The notes under the pieces: model-generated
Databases searched by the model: none
What the model saw: only the letters and a program-made list of their open reading frames with translations
Told to the model about the DNA's origin: nothing
NCBI GenBank assembly: GCA_049322695.1
Contig: JBMORW010000064.1
Coordinates: forward strand, 1-64,000
DNA length: 64,000 bases
Origin: CALGKJ01 sp049322695
GTDB taxonomy: Bacteria > Bacillota > Clostridia > Lutisporales > Lutisporaceae
Direction of reading: 5' to 3'
Made by a program: the position numbers and the translations under genes
In this document: one piece after another, positions 7,711 through 17,617 of the stretch
Layout of the letters: each line of letters starts with the position of its first letter
Numbering within the stretch: the stretch's first letter is position 1

Positions 7711-10110
7711 TTGAGAAAAAGAATTATATATATATCCTTACTGCTTATTTTTACAGTATTGCTCCAGATGCTTTCTCCCGGAGCCAATGCTGGGCAGTAT
7801 GAGAGGGATGGAGATTTAAAAATAAATGTAGATATAGGCTACAACAGCTTTTACAAGATAGGAAGCACCATTCCCTTTTTCTTCGAAATTGAGAATAATT
7901 TGAAGGATATCAATGGAGAACTGCAGCTGGAGATGCCTGATGAATACAATAACATCAATATATACTCCATTGAAGTGAATTTGCCCAAAAACTCTACAAA
8001 GCAGTTCATAATGAATGTGCCGGTAGTCAGATATGTCACAAAGATAAATGCAAGTATAGTGGAGGGAAAGAAAAAGCTTATTACAAAAATATTAAGGCCA
8101 ACCTCCCCTTTTTCTGCAGATACTTTGACTATTGGGCTAATAAGCGACGATTATGAAAGCATCAGATATATTGATAAAATACCTGTGCCAAATAACAGAC
8201 ATTCTAAAACCCATACACTTAGTATGGATGAAAAAAATTTACCTTCTGACAGAGAGGCTTTAAAGCTGTTTAATGTTATTGTAATAAGCAATTTTGACAC
8301 CTCCAGGCTTAGCAAGGAGCAATATTCAGCACTGAAGCAGTGGGTCAGCGGGGGCGGTGTATTGATACTGGGAACAGGCCCGGCATATACCAAAACCCTA
8401 GCTGTATTTAAGGATGATTTTCTGACCGGAGAAATGGATGAAGTTCAATCCGTTGAAACGGCTGCTCTTAATAATATAATGAATAATGCTGAAGCAGGCG
8501 CTGCTATGGTCCTTGATGTTTTAAGCATAAGGCTTAAGGATTCTGTTGTACTGGCAGAGTCAGAGGGAATACCGCTGGTGCAGAAGGTAGATAAGGACAA
8601 GGGTGTTGTTGCAGTGGCAGCCTTTGATTTCGGCATGGAGCCTCTTGCCGGCTGGATAGGAAACAAAGCCTTTGCAGAAAGTTTAATAGGAAAACTGCTG
8701 CCCGGTCATTATAACAGTGCCTATTATGAAAAGCAGACGATGATGCGTGATAATCTCTATCCTATTGATAACAGCCTGCGCAGCATACCTGAGCTTCCAC
8801 AGCCAAAACCGTTAAATCTGCTGTATTTGTTTTTACTTTATATATTCATTGTTGCTCCTTTGAGCTATTTCATACTGAAAAGGCTTGACAGAAGGGAGTT
8901 TATGTGGGTAACGGTACCTGTTATTGCTGTTGTGTTCTCAATACTGGTATATTATTTTGGCTTCGGAACAAGACTGACAGAGCCTATGGCAAATATTATT
9001 TCTCTTGTGGAAGTAGATAATTCAGGTGTTATTGAACCGAAGACCTATGCCGGAATTTTTACCCCAAATAAAATGGACATGAGGGTGGAAGCGGAAGAAG
9101 GCGTAAGTATGAGGCCTTTGACCTTCAACACCGGCTATATGTATGGACCTCCGGCAAATGAAAGTGAACAGGGCAAGGTAATTTCCAAAATTACTCTTTC
9201 TCCTTCAACCGCCATAGAGTATTACAGAACAGGCGTATGGAGCATGAAAAATATAATACTGGACAGCGATAAAGGATTGAAAGGCAGCTTTGACGCCAAG
9301 TTGAACTATACCGGAAGCAGTTTGACAGGAAATATTAAGAACAATACAGGCTTTGATCTTTATGAATGTTATATAGTAACTGAAAACCAGTTTTTTTCAA
9401 TAGGAGAGCTGCTAAACGGGGAATCCGTAAATATAAATGAAAAGCTGAAGGATTACTACAGCAACAGATATGATCTTATGAATGCAATATACAAGGATCC
9501 ATACAGTGTTCCAGCATCCAGGCTTACAGAAGCACAGCTGAGGCAGCAAAGGGAAAACATGCAAAAAAGACAGATACTTGAGTACTACTACTGGGGAGCT
9601 GATGCTGATCCTCTAAATGCAAAGCTTTTTGCGTGGAGCAAGACTCCATTGACGGGAGAATTGTTTGTAAATGGCAAAAGAATAAAAAAAATAGAAAAAT
9701 CATTTATAACTACTAATATCGCTCTTGATTTCAAGCAGGGATCTAATGTGTATTATCCCATGGGTTTTATAAAGCCGACCGTAATAAACAATATGACAAA
9801 TGGACATTATGATGAAATGTCAAAATTCATATACGGCTCAGGCAGTGTGGAGTTAAGCTACGAAATAGATAAAGGCATTACGGTAAGTGAAGTACAGGTA
9901 AGATGTACTGCCAAAGCTACGAATGCGGATAAATTCATATACAATTATCAGCTGAAGGATTGGGAAAGAATATATGGAGAATCCTTTACAGCCAATGCAG
10001 AGAATATAGACAAATATGTATCGGAGAGCAGTACTCTAATGCTAAAAATCGACCTCGCCGAAGGTGAAATGCCGCTTCCTCAAATATCTGTGAAAGGAAG
10101 TGTGAAATAA
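7711..10110 (+). CDS. Large secreted/membrane protein of the ABC-MoxR operon
   Basis: 799 residues. A signal peptide is clear (RKRIIYISLLLIFTVLLQML, likely cleaved after GANA near residue 27). Residues about 30-120 are a beta-rich extracytoplasmic domain. Residues about 125-330 look like a Rossmann/glutamine-amidotransferase-like segment (DTLTIGLISDDYESIRYI; LKQWVSGGGVLILGTGP). Two membrane helices follow (about 370-390 LNLLYLFLLYIFIVAPLSYF; about 400-420). The C-terminal 370 residues are again beta-rich. The start is a TTG with GGGGG upstream; the nearby ATG at 7706 is in a frame that stops at once. Its stop overlaps the ATG of the ABC ATPase (TAATG), so the products are translationally coupled. 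It resembles the auxiliary components found with gliding-type (GldF/GldG-like) ABC exporters, but I do not recognise a named family. Confidence 0.85.
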   Translation: MRKRIIYISLLLIFTVLLQMLSPGANAGQYERDGDLKINVDIGYNSFYKIGSTIPFFFEIENNLKDINGELQLEMPDEYNNINIYSIEVNLPKNSTKQFIMNVPVVRYVTKINASIVEGKKKLITKILRPTSPFSADTLTIGLISDDYESIRYIDKIPVPNNRHSKTHTLSMDEKNLPSDREALKLFNVIVISNFDTSRLSKEQYSALKQWVSGGGVLILGTGPAYTKTLAVFKDDFLTGEMDEVQSVETAALNNIMNNAEAGAAMVLDVLSIRLKDSVVLAESEGIPLVQKVDKDKGVVAVAAFDFGMEPLAGWIGNKAFAESLIGKLLPGHYNSAYYEKQTMMRDNLYPIDNSLRSIPELPQPKPLNLLYLFLLYIFIVAPLSYFILKRLDRREFMWVTVPVIAVVFSILVYYFGFGTRLTEPMANIISLVEVDNSGVIEPKTYAGIFTPNKMDMRVEAEEGVSMRPLTFNTGYMYGPPANESEQGKVISKITLSPSTAIEYYRTGVWSMKNIILDSDKGLKGSFDAKLNYTGSSLTGNIKNNTGFDLYECYIVTENQFFSIGELLNGESVNINEKLKDYYSNRYDLMNAIYKDPYSVPASRLTEAQLRQQRENMQKRQILEYYYWGADADPLNAKLFAWSKTPLTGELFVNGKRIKKIEKSFITTNIALDFKQGSNVYYPMGFIKPTVINNMTNGHYDEMSKFIYGSGSVELSYEIDKGITVSEVQVRCTAKATNADKFIYNYQLKDWERIYGESFTANAENIDKYVSESSTLMLKIDLAEGEMPLPQISVKGSVK

Positions 10111-11036
10111 TGCTTGAAATAAGAAACCTTACCAAAAAATATGGGAGATTCACTGCTGTTAATGACTTAAGCTTTGAAATACCTGAAGGAGAAATTTATG
10201 GCTTTGTTGGACCCAATGGGGCAGGAAAAACCACAACAATGAAGATTATATGCGGACTTCTTACTCCAACCTCCGGTGAAGTAAAGCTGGACGGCGCTGA
10301 TGTTACAGGAAACAGCAGGAAGATAAAAGAAAACATCGGATACATGCCTGATTTCTTTGGTGTATATGATGACTTGAAGGTAAATGAATACCTTGAATTT
10401 TATGCTTCAATATATAAAATAAAGGAGAAGGAAAGAAAGAAGATAACTGAGGACCTGCTGGAATTGGTGGATTTATCAGAGAAAAAGGATGTATATGTTG
10501 ACAGCTTATCCAGAGGTATGAAGCAGAGGCTGTGCCTAGCCAGAGCACTTATACACAATCCAAAGCTGCTTGTGCTGGATGAGCCCGCCTCAGGGCTGGA
10601 TCCGAGAGCAAGAATAGAAATGAAGGACATACTGCGCAATCTGCGTGAAATGGGTAAGACAATACTCATCAGCTCACATATTTTGTCTGAGCTTGCTGAG
10701 CTTTGCACGCACATAGGGATTATTGATAACGGCAGAATGGTGGTCAGCGGAAGTGTCAGTGAGATAATGCAGCAGATGTACAGCAGCAGGGTAATCAGAA
10801 TAAAGGTAAACGACAAGCTGGAGGAAGCAGAGCTGCTGTTGAAGGAGTATCCCAATACAGGAAAGCTTACAAAAAGTGAGAACGTAATACAGGCAGGCTT
10901 TGAAGGAAATGACGAGGATATGAGCAAGCTGCTTTCAGCTCTTATAGCAAGAGGAGTTCCTGTGGTTTCTTTTTCTCAGCTTGATGGAAACCTTGAGGAT
11001 GTATTTATGAAAGTGACGAAGGGAGGCGGGCAGTAA
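10110..11036 (+). CDS. ABC transporter ATP-binding protein (ABC-2 exporter type)
   Basis: 308 residues. The ATPase domain has Walker A GPNGAGKTTT near residue 35, Q-loop region YMPDFFGVYDDL, the signature LSRGMKQRLCLA near residue 135, Walker B LLVLDEPASGLD near 155, and the H-loop ISSHILSE. A C-terminal extension of about 80 residues (after 225) is common in the CcmA/NatA/GldA-like subfamily of exporters. The start overlaps the previous stop (TAATG) and the stop overlaps the next start the same way, so the three proteins form one unit with the permease encoded downstream. Substrate unknown. Confidence 0.95.
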   Translation: MLEIRNLTKKYGRFTAVNDLSFEIPEGEIYGFVGPNGAGKTTTMKIICGLLTPTSGEVKLDGADVTGNSRKIKENIGYMPDFFGVYDDLKVNEYLEFYASIYKIKEKERKKITEDLLELVDLSEKKDVYVDSLSRGMKQRLCLARALIHNPKLLVLDEPASGLDPRARIEMKDILRNLREMGKTILISSHILSELAELCTHIGIIDNGRMVVSGSVSEIMQQMYSSRVIRIKVNDKLEEAELLLKEYPNTGKLTKSENVIQAGFEGNDEDMSKLLSALIARGVPVVSFSQLDGNLEDVFMKVTKGGGQ

Positions 11037-11920
11037 TGAATATAAATCCGGTATTGCTGAAGGAAATGCGTGTAAGGATGAGAGGCTGGAGGGCTGCAGG
11101 CATAATAATACTGTACCTGCTTGTCCTTACTCTTGTTACGGTGCTGGTTATGTATGAATCCTACAGCAACATATACACATCTACAATTGATCCTTCAAGG
11201 ACGGTTGGTACTTATACCATACTTGCGCTTATACAGTTCATATTGATATTGTTTGTAGCTCCTGCACTGACCTCCGGTGCTATTTCAGGGGAAAGAGAAA
11301 AGCAGACCTTGGATTTGCTGCTTTGCACAAAGCTCCCTACTAGAACAATAATACTTGGAAAGCTTTTAGCTTCAATGAGCCAAATCATACTTCTCATAAT
11401 TGCATCACTGCCGATATTTTCCGTAGTCTTTCTGTTTGGGGGAATATCTGCATCAGAGGTTGCTCAGCTGTTTGCTTTTTATATTGTCACGGCAATAGCG
11501 GCCGGCAGCATAGGGATTTTCTACTCTTCACATTTGAAAAGGACTACGGCTTCAACTGTACTTACTTATGGTACGGGTGCTTTCATGATACTTGGGACAC
11601 TGCTTATAGCGTATTTTTATATTGGTATATTTTTCAGATGGGATTACAAGGGCTTTTTTCCTCTGCTTTATACTAACCCTATGGTTGGATTTGCTTCTCT
11701 TCTCACAGAGCAGTTCGGGTATGCAGGAGGAAGCCTGAACTTCCTTCCCGGGATGTCTGTGGCTAACACGGCAAACTTAAAAGGAATATCGCCATGGATT
11801 ATTAATATCATTTTTGATATAGTGTTAACAATAGTTCTAATTGTACTGTCGGCAAGAAAAATTAATCCTGTGAAACGTAAGCTGAGACTTTTTCGCGGTA
11901 AGAACAAAACTGAAATCTGA
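11036..11920 (+). CDS. ABC-2 type permease
   Basis: 294 residues with about six membrane helices (near 18-40, 60-80, 103-130, 137-165, 175-200, 250-275). The start INPVLLKEMRVRMRGWRA followed by a helix, and the segment APALTSGAISGEREKQTLDL (residues about 76-95), are characteristic of the ABC-2 permeases of Gld/NosY-like exporters: the GEREKQTL cytoplasmic motif contacts the ATPase. It is translationally coupled to the ATPase gene through a TAATG overlap. Expected to sit in the cytoplasmic membrane as a dimer. Confidence 0.92.
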   Translation: MNINPVLLKEMRVRMRGWRAAGIIILYLLVLTLVTVLVMYESYSNIYTSTIDPSRTVGTYTILALIQFILILFVAPALTSGAISGEREKQTLDLLLCTKLPTRTIILGKLLASMSQIILLIIASLPIFSVVFLFGGISASEVAQLFAFYIVTAIAAGSIGIFYSSHLKRTTASTVLTYGTGAFMILGTLLIAYFYIGIFFRWDYKGFFPLLYTNPMVGFASLLTEQFGYAGGSLNFLPGMSVANTANLKGISPWIINIIFDIVLTIVLIVLSARKINPVKRKLRLFRGKNKTEI

Positions 11921-11937
11921 TTTGGAAGTGATTTTAT

Positions 11938-13533
11938 ATGAGCAGTACAGAAAAGGAATTGCTTATGCTCATAAAACGAATAAAAAACAGAATGCATGCA
12001 GCAAGGTTGATAAACTATATCATTATCGGATTAACGGCTTCCTTGACTGTAGGTATTATTATTGTTGTAATATCAAGGCTTGTACCTGTTTATGGCGTTT
12101 ATTGGAATGTAGCAAAAATATGTACGGCAGGTATGCTGTCAGCGGCTTTGTACTGCCTTTTCAGACGTCCAGGCAGAGTTGAGGCTGCCGCGCAGGCAGA
12201 TGCATTGGGGCTTAAGGAAAGAACGTTGACGGCCATTGAGCTTTTAGGTGTAAGCTCTGCTTTTGCTGATCTGGAAAAAGAGGATGCGCTGAAAAATCTG
12301 AGAAAGCTTGACTATAGAAAAGGTATACCTATAAAGCCTAAAAAGAAGTATTTGCTGACTTCGTTGATATTAGTTCTGATACTTTTTTTCTCAGGGTTTA
12401 TACCCAATCCCATGGAGGAAAAGGCCAAGGAACTGCAAAAGCATAAGGAAAAAATAACTGCACAGCAGAAAAAGCTTGATAATATTATAAAACAGCTGAA
12501 ATTAGATCCAAAGCTCGCCGAAAAGCAGAAGCAAGAGCTGGAGAAAAGGCTTGATGAGCTTAAGAAGGAACTGGCTGCAGCCAAAACAGAAAAGGATATG
12601 GATAAGGCTTTACTGAAGGCAAATAAAAAGCTTGAGCTGCTTATAAAGGATCAGCAGGAGCTTCTTCAGAGCAGGGAAAAGGTCTTAAAAACGCTGGCTG
12701 CAAATCCTTTAACCAAGGATCTTGCTGACATGCTGAAAAATACAGACCGGGATACCCTTAAGAAGGAACTGGACCAGCTTGCAGAAAAGCTGAAGAATCT
12801 AAGAGAAGAAGAGCTAAAGCTGCTGGCTGATAATTTCAATAAGCTGGCAAAGGAGCTTTCACAAAACCCTGAGCTGGCAGAGGCATTATCGGGCTTGGCT
12901 TCAAAGCTTTCCAACGGAGAATTCGGCGATCTGAGCAGCCAGATGTCGAATCTGGGAAAAGCACTGGAGCAGTTGATGTTTGACGAGGAACTGAAAGATG
13001 CTTTAAATCATATCAGCCAGCAGCTACAGAACATGCAGTCTCAAAAAAGCAGAGGCCAAAGTCAAGGCAGCTCAGGTGACGATGGACACCAGGGCTCAGG
13101 CAGTATGCCGGGACAAGGAAATCAGGGCCAGGAAGGCCAGCTGCCAAACGGTCAGGGGAACGGTGCAGACGGCGGTGCTGGCAGCGGCACTGATATGGGT
13201 ACTGAGAATCCGGCAGCTGAAAGTCCGGGCGAGTCGGGCATAATAAAAAAAGACGGCTCTGGAAAGAAAATCGGTGAATATGAAAATATATTTACATCAA
13301 AAACTCTTGGCGGTGAAGGAGAAAAGTCAAACTTAAGCGGAGAGAAGAATGACGGCGGCAATGTTCAGCAAACAGAGACCAACCAGTCTAAGACTGTCAG
13401 AGGAAGCTCTGTTCCATATAATCAGGTACTGGGACAATATATGAAGGATGCCTTTGAAAGCATAGATTCTTCGGACATACCACCGGGAATGAGAGATCTG
13501 GTAAAGGATTACTTTACTTCACTTGAAGACTAA
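11938..13533 (+). CDS. Membrane-anchored coiled-coil protein of the MoxR/vWA operon
   Basis: 531 residues. Hydrophobic helices lie near residues 20-50, 58-75 and 133-155. Residues about 160-355 form a long charged coiled coil (Lys/Glu/Leu/Gln rich). A Gly/Gln/Ser-rich linker follows (about 362-425), and the C-terminus ends in a short conserved-looking segment (SVPYNQVLGQYMKDAFESID; IPPGMRDLVKDYFTSLED). Proteins with this layout commonly accompany MoxR, DUF58 and vWA genes, so it may be a scaffold linking the cytoplasmic ATPase to the membrane vWA proteins; that role is inference. ATG start with GGAAGTGA upstream, 17 nt after the permease stop. Confidence 0.85.
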   Translation: MSSTEKELLMLIKRIKNRMHAARLINYIIIGLTASLTVGIIIVVISRLVPVYGVYWNVAKICTAGMLSAALYCLFRRPGRVEAAAQADALGLKERTLTAIELLGVSSAFADLEKEDALKNLRKLDYRKGIPIKPKKKYLLTSLILVLILFFSGFIPNPMEEKAKELQKHKEKITAQQKKLDNIIKQLKLDPKLAEKQKQELEKRLDELKKELAAAKTEKDMDKALLKANKKLELLIKDQQELLQSREKVLKTLAANPLTKDLADMLKNTDRDTLKKELDQLAEKLKNLREEELKLLADNFNKLAKELSQNPELAEALSGLASKLSNGEFGDLSSQMSNLGKALEQLMFDEELKDALNHISQQLQNMQSQKSRGQSQGSSGDDGHQGSGSMPGQGNQGQEGQLPNGQGNGADGGAGSGTDMGTENPAAESPGESGIIKKDGSGKKIGEYENIFTSKTLGGEGEKSNLSGEKNDGGNVQQTETNQSKTVRGSSVPYNQVLGQYMKDAFESIDSSDIPPGMRDLVKDYFTSLED

Positions 13534-13600
13534 GTCTTCAAGTACTGCCATCAGCTGCCAGCCACCGGCTACGTACAACTGCCATCAGTAATTTAGTGCA
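13534..13600. repeat. Low-complexity repeat element, copy 2
   Basis: Degenerate words ACTGCCATCAG, CTGCCAGCCACCGG and ACTGCCATCAG again at about 13546-13590. The rest of the 193-nt gap up to the MoxR gene holds CGCCT/AGGCG (13632-13653) and ATAGCC-CGT-GGCTAT (13690-13704) hairpins without T-tracts. Confidence 0.5.
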
Positions 13601-13726
13601 ATAGAGTTGAGTAACATGAATAGAGAAGTAAACGCCTGAAAGCTTTACTAGGCGCAAAAAATAAATGCTGGAGGTTGGGGGCTGACCCATAGCCCGTGGC
13701 TATTAAGATGAATAGGAGGTTCTACA

Positions 13727-14716
13727 TTGGAGATAAATGATAATTTGATAAAACAGTTGATTGATTATGTTCATGCTGCAGAAAAAGAAATCGGCAAAGC
13801 CATTATAGGACAGAAGGATATCGTAAGGCAGGTGCTGCTTGCTGTATTGACAGGTGGAAATGTATTGCTGGAAGGAGTGCCGGGTCTTGGCAAGACACAG
13901 CTGGTCAAGACACTGGCAAAGGTTATGGATCTTAGCTTTTCAAGGATTCAATTTACACCTGACCTGATGCCTGCTGACGTTGTCGGAACAAATATTATAA
14001 TCAAGGATCAAACCGGAAACAGCAGCTTTGAGTTTCAGAGGGGGCCTGTTTTTGCAAACCTGGTATTGGCAGATGAAATCAACAGAGCGACGCCAAAGAC
14101 ACAGTCTGCTCTGCTGGAAGCCATGCAGGAGCAGACTGTTACGGTGGGAAAGCTTACATATGAGCTGTCTCAGCCCTTTATGGTACTTGCGACGCAGAAC
14201 CCTATTGAAATGGAAGGTACCTATCCTCTTCCAGAAGCACAGCTGGACAGGTTTTTATTTAAGCTGAACGTCAAGTTCCCAAGCTTTGAAGAGCTGAAGG
14301 AAATAATTGATATAACTACATCTAACGATAGCATAGAGCTAAACAGGATAGTTAACGGTAAAGACATAATGGAAATGCGAAGCATAGTTAAGGAGGTTCC
14401 TATGGCAAAGGCCGTTCAGGAATATGCATTAAAGCTTGTGCTTGCTACTCATCCTGAGGATTCTGGAGCACCTGCTGCAGCCAAAAAATACATCAGGTTC
14501 GGAGCGAGTCCAAGGGCTGCACAGGCAATAATCAATACCTCTAAGGCGAGAGCATTAATGGAGGGCAGATATAATGTATCCTTTGAGGATATAAGATATG
14601 TGGCTTATCCTGCATTAAGGCACCGCTTCTTCTTGAACTTTGATGCAATAGCAGACGGCGTCACAACAGATGATTTGATAAGGGAATTGATGGAGAATAT
14701 TAGAATTAACAGCTAA
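13727..14716 (+). CDS. MoxR-family AAA+ ATPase
   Basis: 329 residues, cytoplasmic. Walker A LEGVPGLGKTQLVKTLAK near residue 47, FTPDLMPADVVGT (the MoxR-type insertion region), Walker B VLADEINRATPKTQSALLEA near 112, sensor 1 LATQNPIEMEGTYPLPEAQL near 162, and the arginine-rich lid helix in SPRAAQAIINTSKARAL. MoxR ATPases remodel or help metal loading of partner proteins together with vWA domain proteins. TTG start behind AGGAGG; an ATG upstream is out of frame. It is followed by DUF58 and two vWA genes, the standard partners. Confidence 0.96.
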   Translation: MEINDNLIKQLIDYVHAAEKEIGKAIIGQKDIVRQVLLAVLTGGNVLLEGVPGLGKTQLVKTLAKVMDLSFSRIQFTPDLMPADVVGTNIIIKDQTGNSSFEFQRGPVFANLVLADEINRATPKTQSALLEAMQEQTVTVGKLTYELSQPFMVLATQNPIEMEGTYPLPEAQLDRFLFKLNVKFPSFEELKEIIDITTSNDSIELNRIVNGKDIMEMRSIVKEVPMAKAVQEYALKLVLATHPEDSGAPAAAKKYIRFGASPRAAQAIINTSKARALMEGRYNVSFEDIRYVAYPALRHRFFLNFDAIADGVTTDDLIRELMENIRINS

Positions 14717-14893
14717 CAGCTAACAACTATGCTCTTAAAAAGCATCGAAGCCTTGCTTAGAGTTAGTCGTCAGTCGTCAGATGTCAGTGGACAGTGGACA
14801 GAGATACTGGACACTAGCTGCTGGCTACTGGCTGCCAGGCTTAGAAAGGCTTCGCAGACAAACTTAAGGCTAGTGGCTAGAAGCTAGTAGCTA
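14717..14893. repeat. Low-complexity inverted-repeat element, copy 3
   Basis: Left part with GTTAGTCGTCAGTCGTCAG and CAGTGGACAGTGGACAG (about 14760-14801), right part with CTAGCTGCTGGCTACTGGCTG and CTAGTGGCTAGAAGCTAG (14814-14890). It fills the gap between the MoxR and DUF58 genes. An ATGCT/AGCAT pairing lies near 14730-14745. Confidence 0.65.
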
Positions 14894-14912
14894 AATAAAG
14901 GATTGTGTTTAC

Positions 14913-15788
14913 ATGAAAGAGAGAATATTTGATGCTGAGTTTTTAAAAAAACTTGAAAGCCTGGTTATTAATTCCATAATAACTATGTCTGAAGGCTCCG
15001 GAGGGAACAGAAAATCACGCAGCAAGGGAAGCTCAGTTGAGTTCTCGGATTTTAGGGAGTATTCATCAGGTGATGATTTCAGAAGGATAGACTGGAATGC
15101 CTTTGGGAGGTTTGACAGGCTTTTTGTAAAGCTTTTTATGGAGGAAAGAGAAGCTTTGGTCAATGTTTTTATAGACTGCAGCAAGTCTATGTCCTGCGGC
15201 ACTCCTTCAAAGTCTGTGTATTCCTTAAAGCTGGCGGGCGTGCTGGCTTTTTTGGCTTTAAGCAATATGGACAGAGTGTCTATAAATGCGCTTTACCAGA
15301 ACAATCTTAAGCAATCCTCCATAGTTACGGGAAAAAACATGTTTGACAGATGCATAAGCTTTCTTGAGGAGCTTGAGTTTACCGGAGAGACAGCTGTATG
15401 CGGAGCCGTAAAAAGAAAGGATATAAAAAACAAAGGTATTTCCTTCATCATATCCGATTTTTTTTCTGCAGATGGAATAGAAGCGGCAGTGAGATACCTG
15501 TTGTATAAAAACCAGGATGTAGTGCTTATACATGTATTGTCCCCTGAGGAGCTGAAGCCTGCAATGGACGGCCAGGTAAGACTTCTTGACAGCGAGACAA
15601 GAGATACTGTGGATATCGCAGTGACACCTGTTTTGATGAAGCAATATGAAAAGGCGCTAAGCAGCTTCATCAGCAATATTAAGGAATTAAGCAGCAGAAT
15701 GGGTGCAGCCTATGTACTGCTTTCTACTGCCGACTCAATAGAAAAGGCTGTGTTGGAGGATTTTGTTCGTACAGGAATCATAAGATAG
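14913..15788 (+). CDS. DUF58 domain protein (MoxR partner)
   Basis: 291 residues. The DUF58 signature is clear: VEFSDFREYSSGDDFRRIDW, then NAFGRFDRLFVKLFMEERE, near residues 45-85. It is followed by a vWA-like core starting at ALVNVFIDCSKSMSCG, where D-x-S-x-S is retained (DCSKS), so metal binding is possible. No membrane segment is seen, unlike some longer DUF58 proteins. Role inferred from family: an adaptor substrate for the MoxR ATPase that lies next to the membrane vWA proteins. The next gene starts about 20 nt after the stop. Confidence 0.93.
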   Translation: MKERIFDAEFLKKLESLVINSIITMSEGSGGNRKSRSKGSSVEFSDFREYSSGDDFRRIDWNAFGRFDRLFVKLFMEEREALVNVFIDCSKSMSCGTPSKSVYSLKLAGVLAFLALSNMDRVSINALYQNNLKQSSIVTGKNMFDRCISFLEELEFTGETAVCGAVKRKDIKNKGISFIISDFFSADGIEAAVRYLLYKNQDVVLIHVLSPEELKPAMDGQVRLLDSETRDTVDIAVTPVLMKQYEKALSSFISNIKELSSRMGAAYVLLSTADSIEKAVLEDFVRTGIIR

Positions 15789-15808
15789 AAATAAGGTGAT
15801 GTGTGAAT

Positions 15809-17617
15809 ATGAGATTTTTTGCACCGTGGGCATTTTGGTTTTTTTCTATTATACCTCCTGTCATAATACTGTATATTTTAAAGCAGAAGTTTGAGGAGAG
15901 AGAAATATCCAGTACGTACCTATGGAAACAGGTATTGAAGGATATAGATGTCAATACTCCCTGGCAAAGGCTTAAGAGGAACATACTTCTTCTGCTGCAG
16001 CTGCTTTTTGTCACTCTGCTTGTGCTTGCACTGGCAGATCCATTTGTACGTCTTAAGGGAGGATACAGCCCCAATGTCATAATTGTAATAGATAACTCCG
16101 GAAGCATGAATGCTTTGTATAATGATAGTACACGGCTGGAAAATGCCAAGAGATTTGCAGAGTCAGAAATAAGAAACCTGGGGAGAGATGCTGAGGTAAC
16201 TGTAATTACCTGCGGAAAGCGCCCGGTTATTGAGCTGGCTAAGACAAAGGACAAGGAACAGGCAATTGCCAGAATAAGAGACATAAAAAGCAGCAGGGCA
16301 GCGGGCAGCATAGCAGATGCGACTTCGCTTGTTGCAGCAATAGCAGAGCAATATAACAGCTATAAGGCTATATTCTATACGGACAGCAGCTTTAGCATGG
16401 GTAATATCAAAGGGGAGATAGTCAATCTATACAGCATATCTGAAAATGCATGTATAGAGTATATGTCTCACAGCATTACTGAGAGCGGGCTAAAGCTCAT
16501 GGTCAGAGTATCGAATAAGAGTGACAGGGCTTTGTATAGGGAGCTGTCTATATATGGAGATGATAAGCTGATGGATGTTGTTGATGTAGAACTTATGGCC
16601 GGAGAAACTAAAACTTTGTATTTCGATAACAGTGATGCCGGCTATAGAGTTTTAAGCGCTGAACTGTCCGAGGAGGATCAGCTTGCAGATGATAATGTGA
16701 TTTACGATATAATAAGAGCGCAAAGCATCAAAAAGGTGCTGCTTGTTACCGATAAAAATGTCTTTATCGAAAAGGCGCTACTTCCAGTAAGAGGTGTTGA
16801 ATTATATAAGACAAACCCTGGTGAGAAGTTCTCAGAAGAATATGATTTGTATATTTTTGACGGGAATGTTCCTGAGAAGCTGCCGTTGACGGGAAGTCTG
16901 ATGCTTATTGATCCCCCTGCTGACAATGGTATTTTTGATACTGCCGGTGAAACCCAGGGAGGAGAAGCGGTTGTCAAGCTTCATCAGCTTACCAGATATA
17001 CTGAGGGAGCAGCTTTTTATATTGATAAAACAAAACTAATAGAAGTGCCGTACTGGGCACATGTTATAATGGAAGCAGGGGAAAAACCAGTTGCTGCTGC
17101 CGGAGAGAATAAAGGCAGAAAAACAGTGGTTCTTGCTTTTAACCTGCACTCCAGTGATTTTGTTCTTACACCGGAGTTCCCGATTTTTATGCACAATGCA
17201 TTGGAATACCTAATAGACATTGAAGATGCAGAAAAGCCTGTATATACCTGCGGTGATGCGATTGAAATAGCTGTAAAGCCCAATGCACAGTTTGTCCATA
17301 TAGAGAACCCTGAGGGCGGCAGACAGGACATAAAGCTGAGCTATCCGCTCTTGCCCTATGAAAATACGGATCTGCAGGGAATATATAGAATTATACAAAA
17401 AATCGACGGACAGGCTTTGGAAAGCTTATTTGCCGTGAACTTCCCTATATCAGAGTCAGACACAGCTGCAGAGAAAGAGCTTGCTGAGGCAAGTGACGGC
17501 ATAAATATAAACACTGGAGAAGACACAGTGCTTGGCAGAAGACTGCAGCCAATTGTTATTTTGCTGGTTTTACTGCTTGCGGCAGCTGAATGGGGGGTGT
17601 ATGTCCGTGGTCATTAG
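15809..17617 (+). CDS. BatA-like membrane protein with vWA domain
   Basis: About 602 residues. N-terminal membrane helices (FFAPWAFWFFSIIPPVIILY; NILLLLQLLFVTLLVLALAD) match the aerotolerance/BatA N-terminal region. A vWA domain begins at VIIVIDNSGSM (near residue 93) with an intact DxSxS metal site. After it come about 350 residues of beta-rich extracytoplasmic sequence, and a final membrane helix (IVILLVLLLAAAEWGVYV). ATG at 15809 is 8 nt after AAGGTGAT and is preferred over the in-frame GTG at 15803, which is too close. The 3' end overlaps the next gene by 17 nt. Confidence 0.88.
   Translation: MRFFAPWAFWFFSIIPPVIILYILKQKFEEREISSTYLWKQVLKDIDVNTPWQRLKRNILLLLQLLFVTLLVLALADPFVRLKGGYSPNVIIVIDNSGSMNALYNDSTRLENAKRFAESEIRNLGRDAEVTVITCGKRPVIELAKTKDKEQAIARIRDIKSSRAAGSIADATSLVAAIAEQYNSYKAIFYTDSSFSMGNIKGEIVNLYSISENACIEYMSHSITESGLKLMVRVSNKSDRALYRELSIYGDDKLMDVVDVELMAGETKTLYFDNSDAGYRVLSAELSEEDQLADDNVIYDIIRAQSIKKVLLVTDKNVFIEKALLPVRGVELYKTNPGEKFSEEYDLYIFDGNVPEKLPLTGSLMLIDPPADNGIFDTAGETQGGEAVVKLHQLTRYTEGAAFYIDKTKLIEVPYWAHVIMEAGEKPVAAAGENKGRKTVVLAFNLHSSDFVLTPEFPIFMHNALEYLIDIEDAEKPVYTCGDAIEIAVKPNAQFVHIENPEGGRQDIKLSYPLLPYENTDLQGIYRIIQKIDGQALESLFAVNFPISESDTAAEKELAEASDGININTGEDTVLGRRLQPIVILLVLLLAAAEWGVYVRGH

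Noticed and set aside
11922..12182. 86-codon ORF overlapping the coiled-coil gene
   Set aside because: It is an out-of-frame shadow; the long frame at 11938 has the ribosome site and domain structure.
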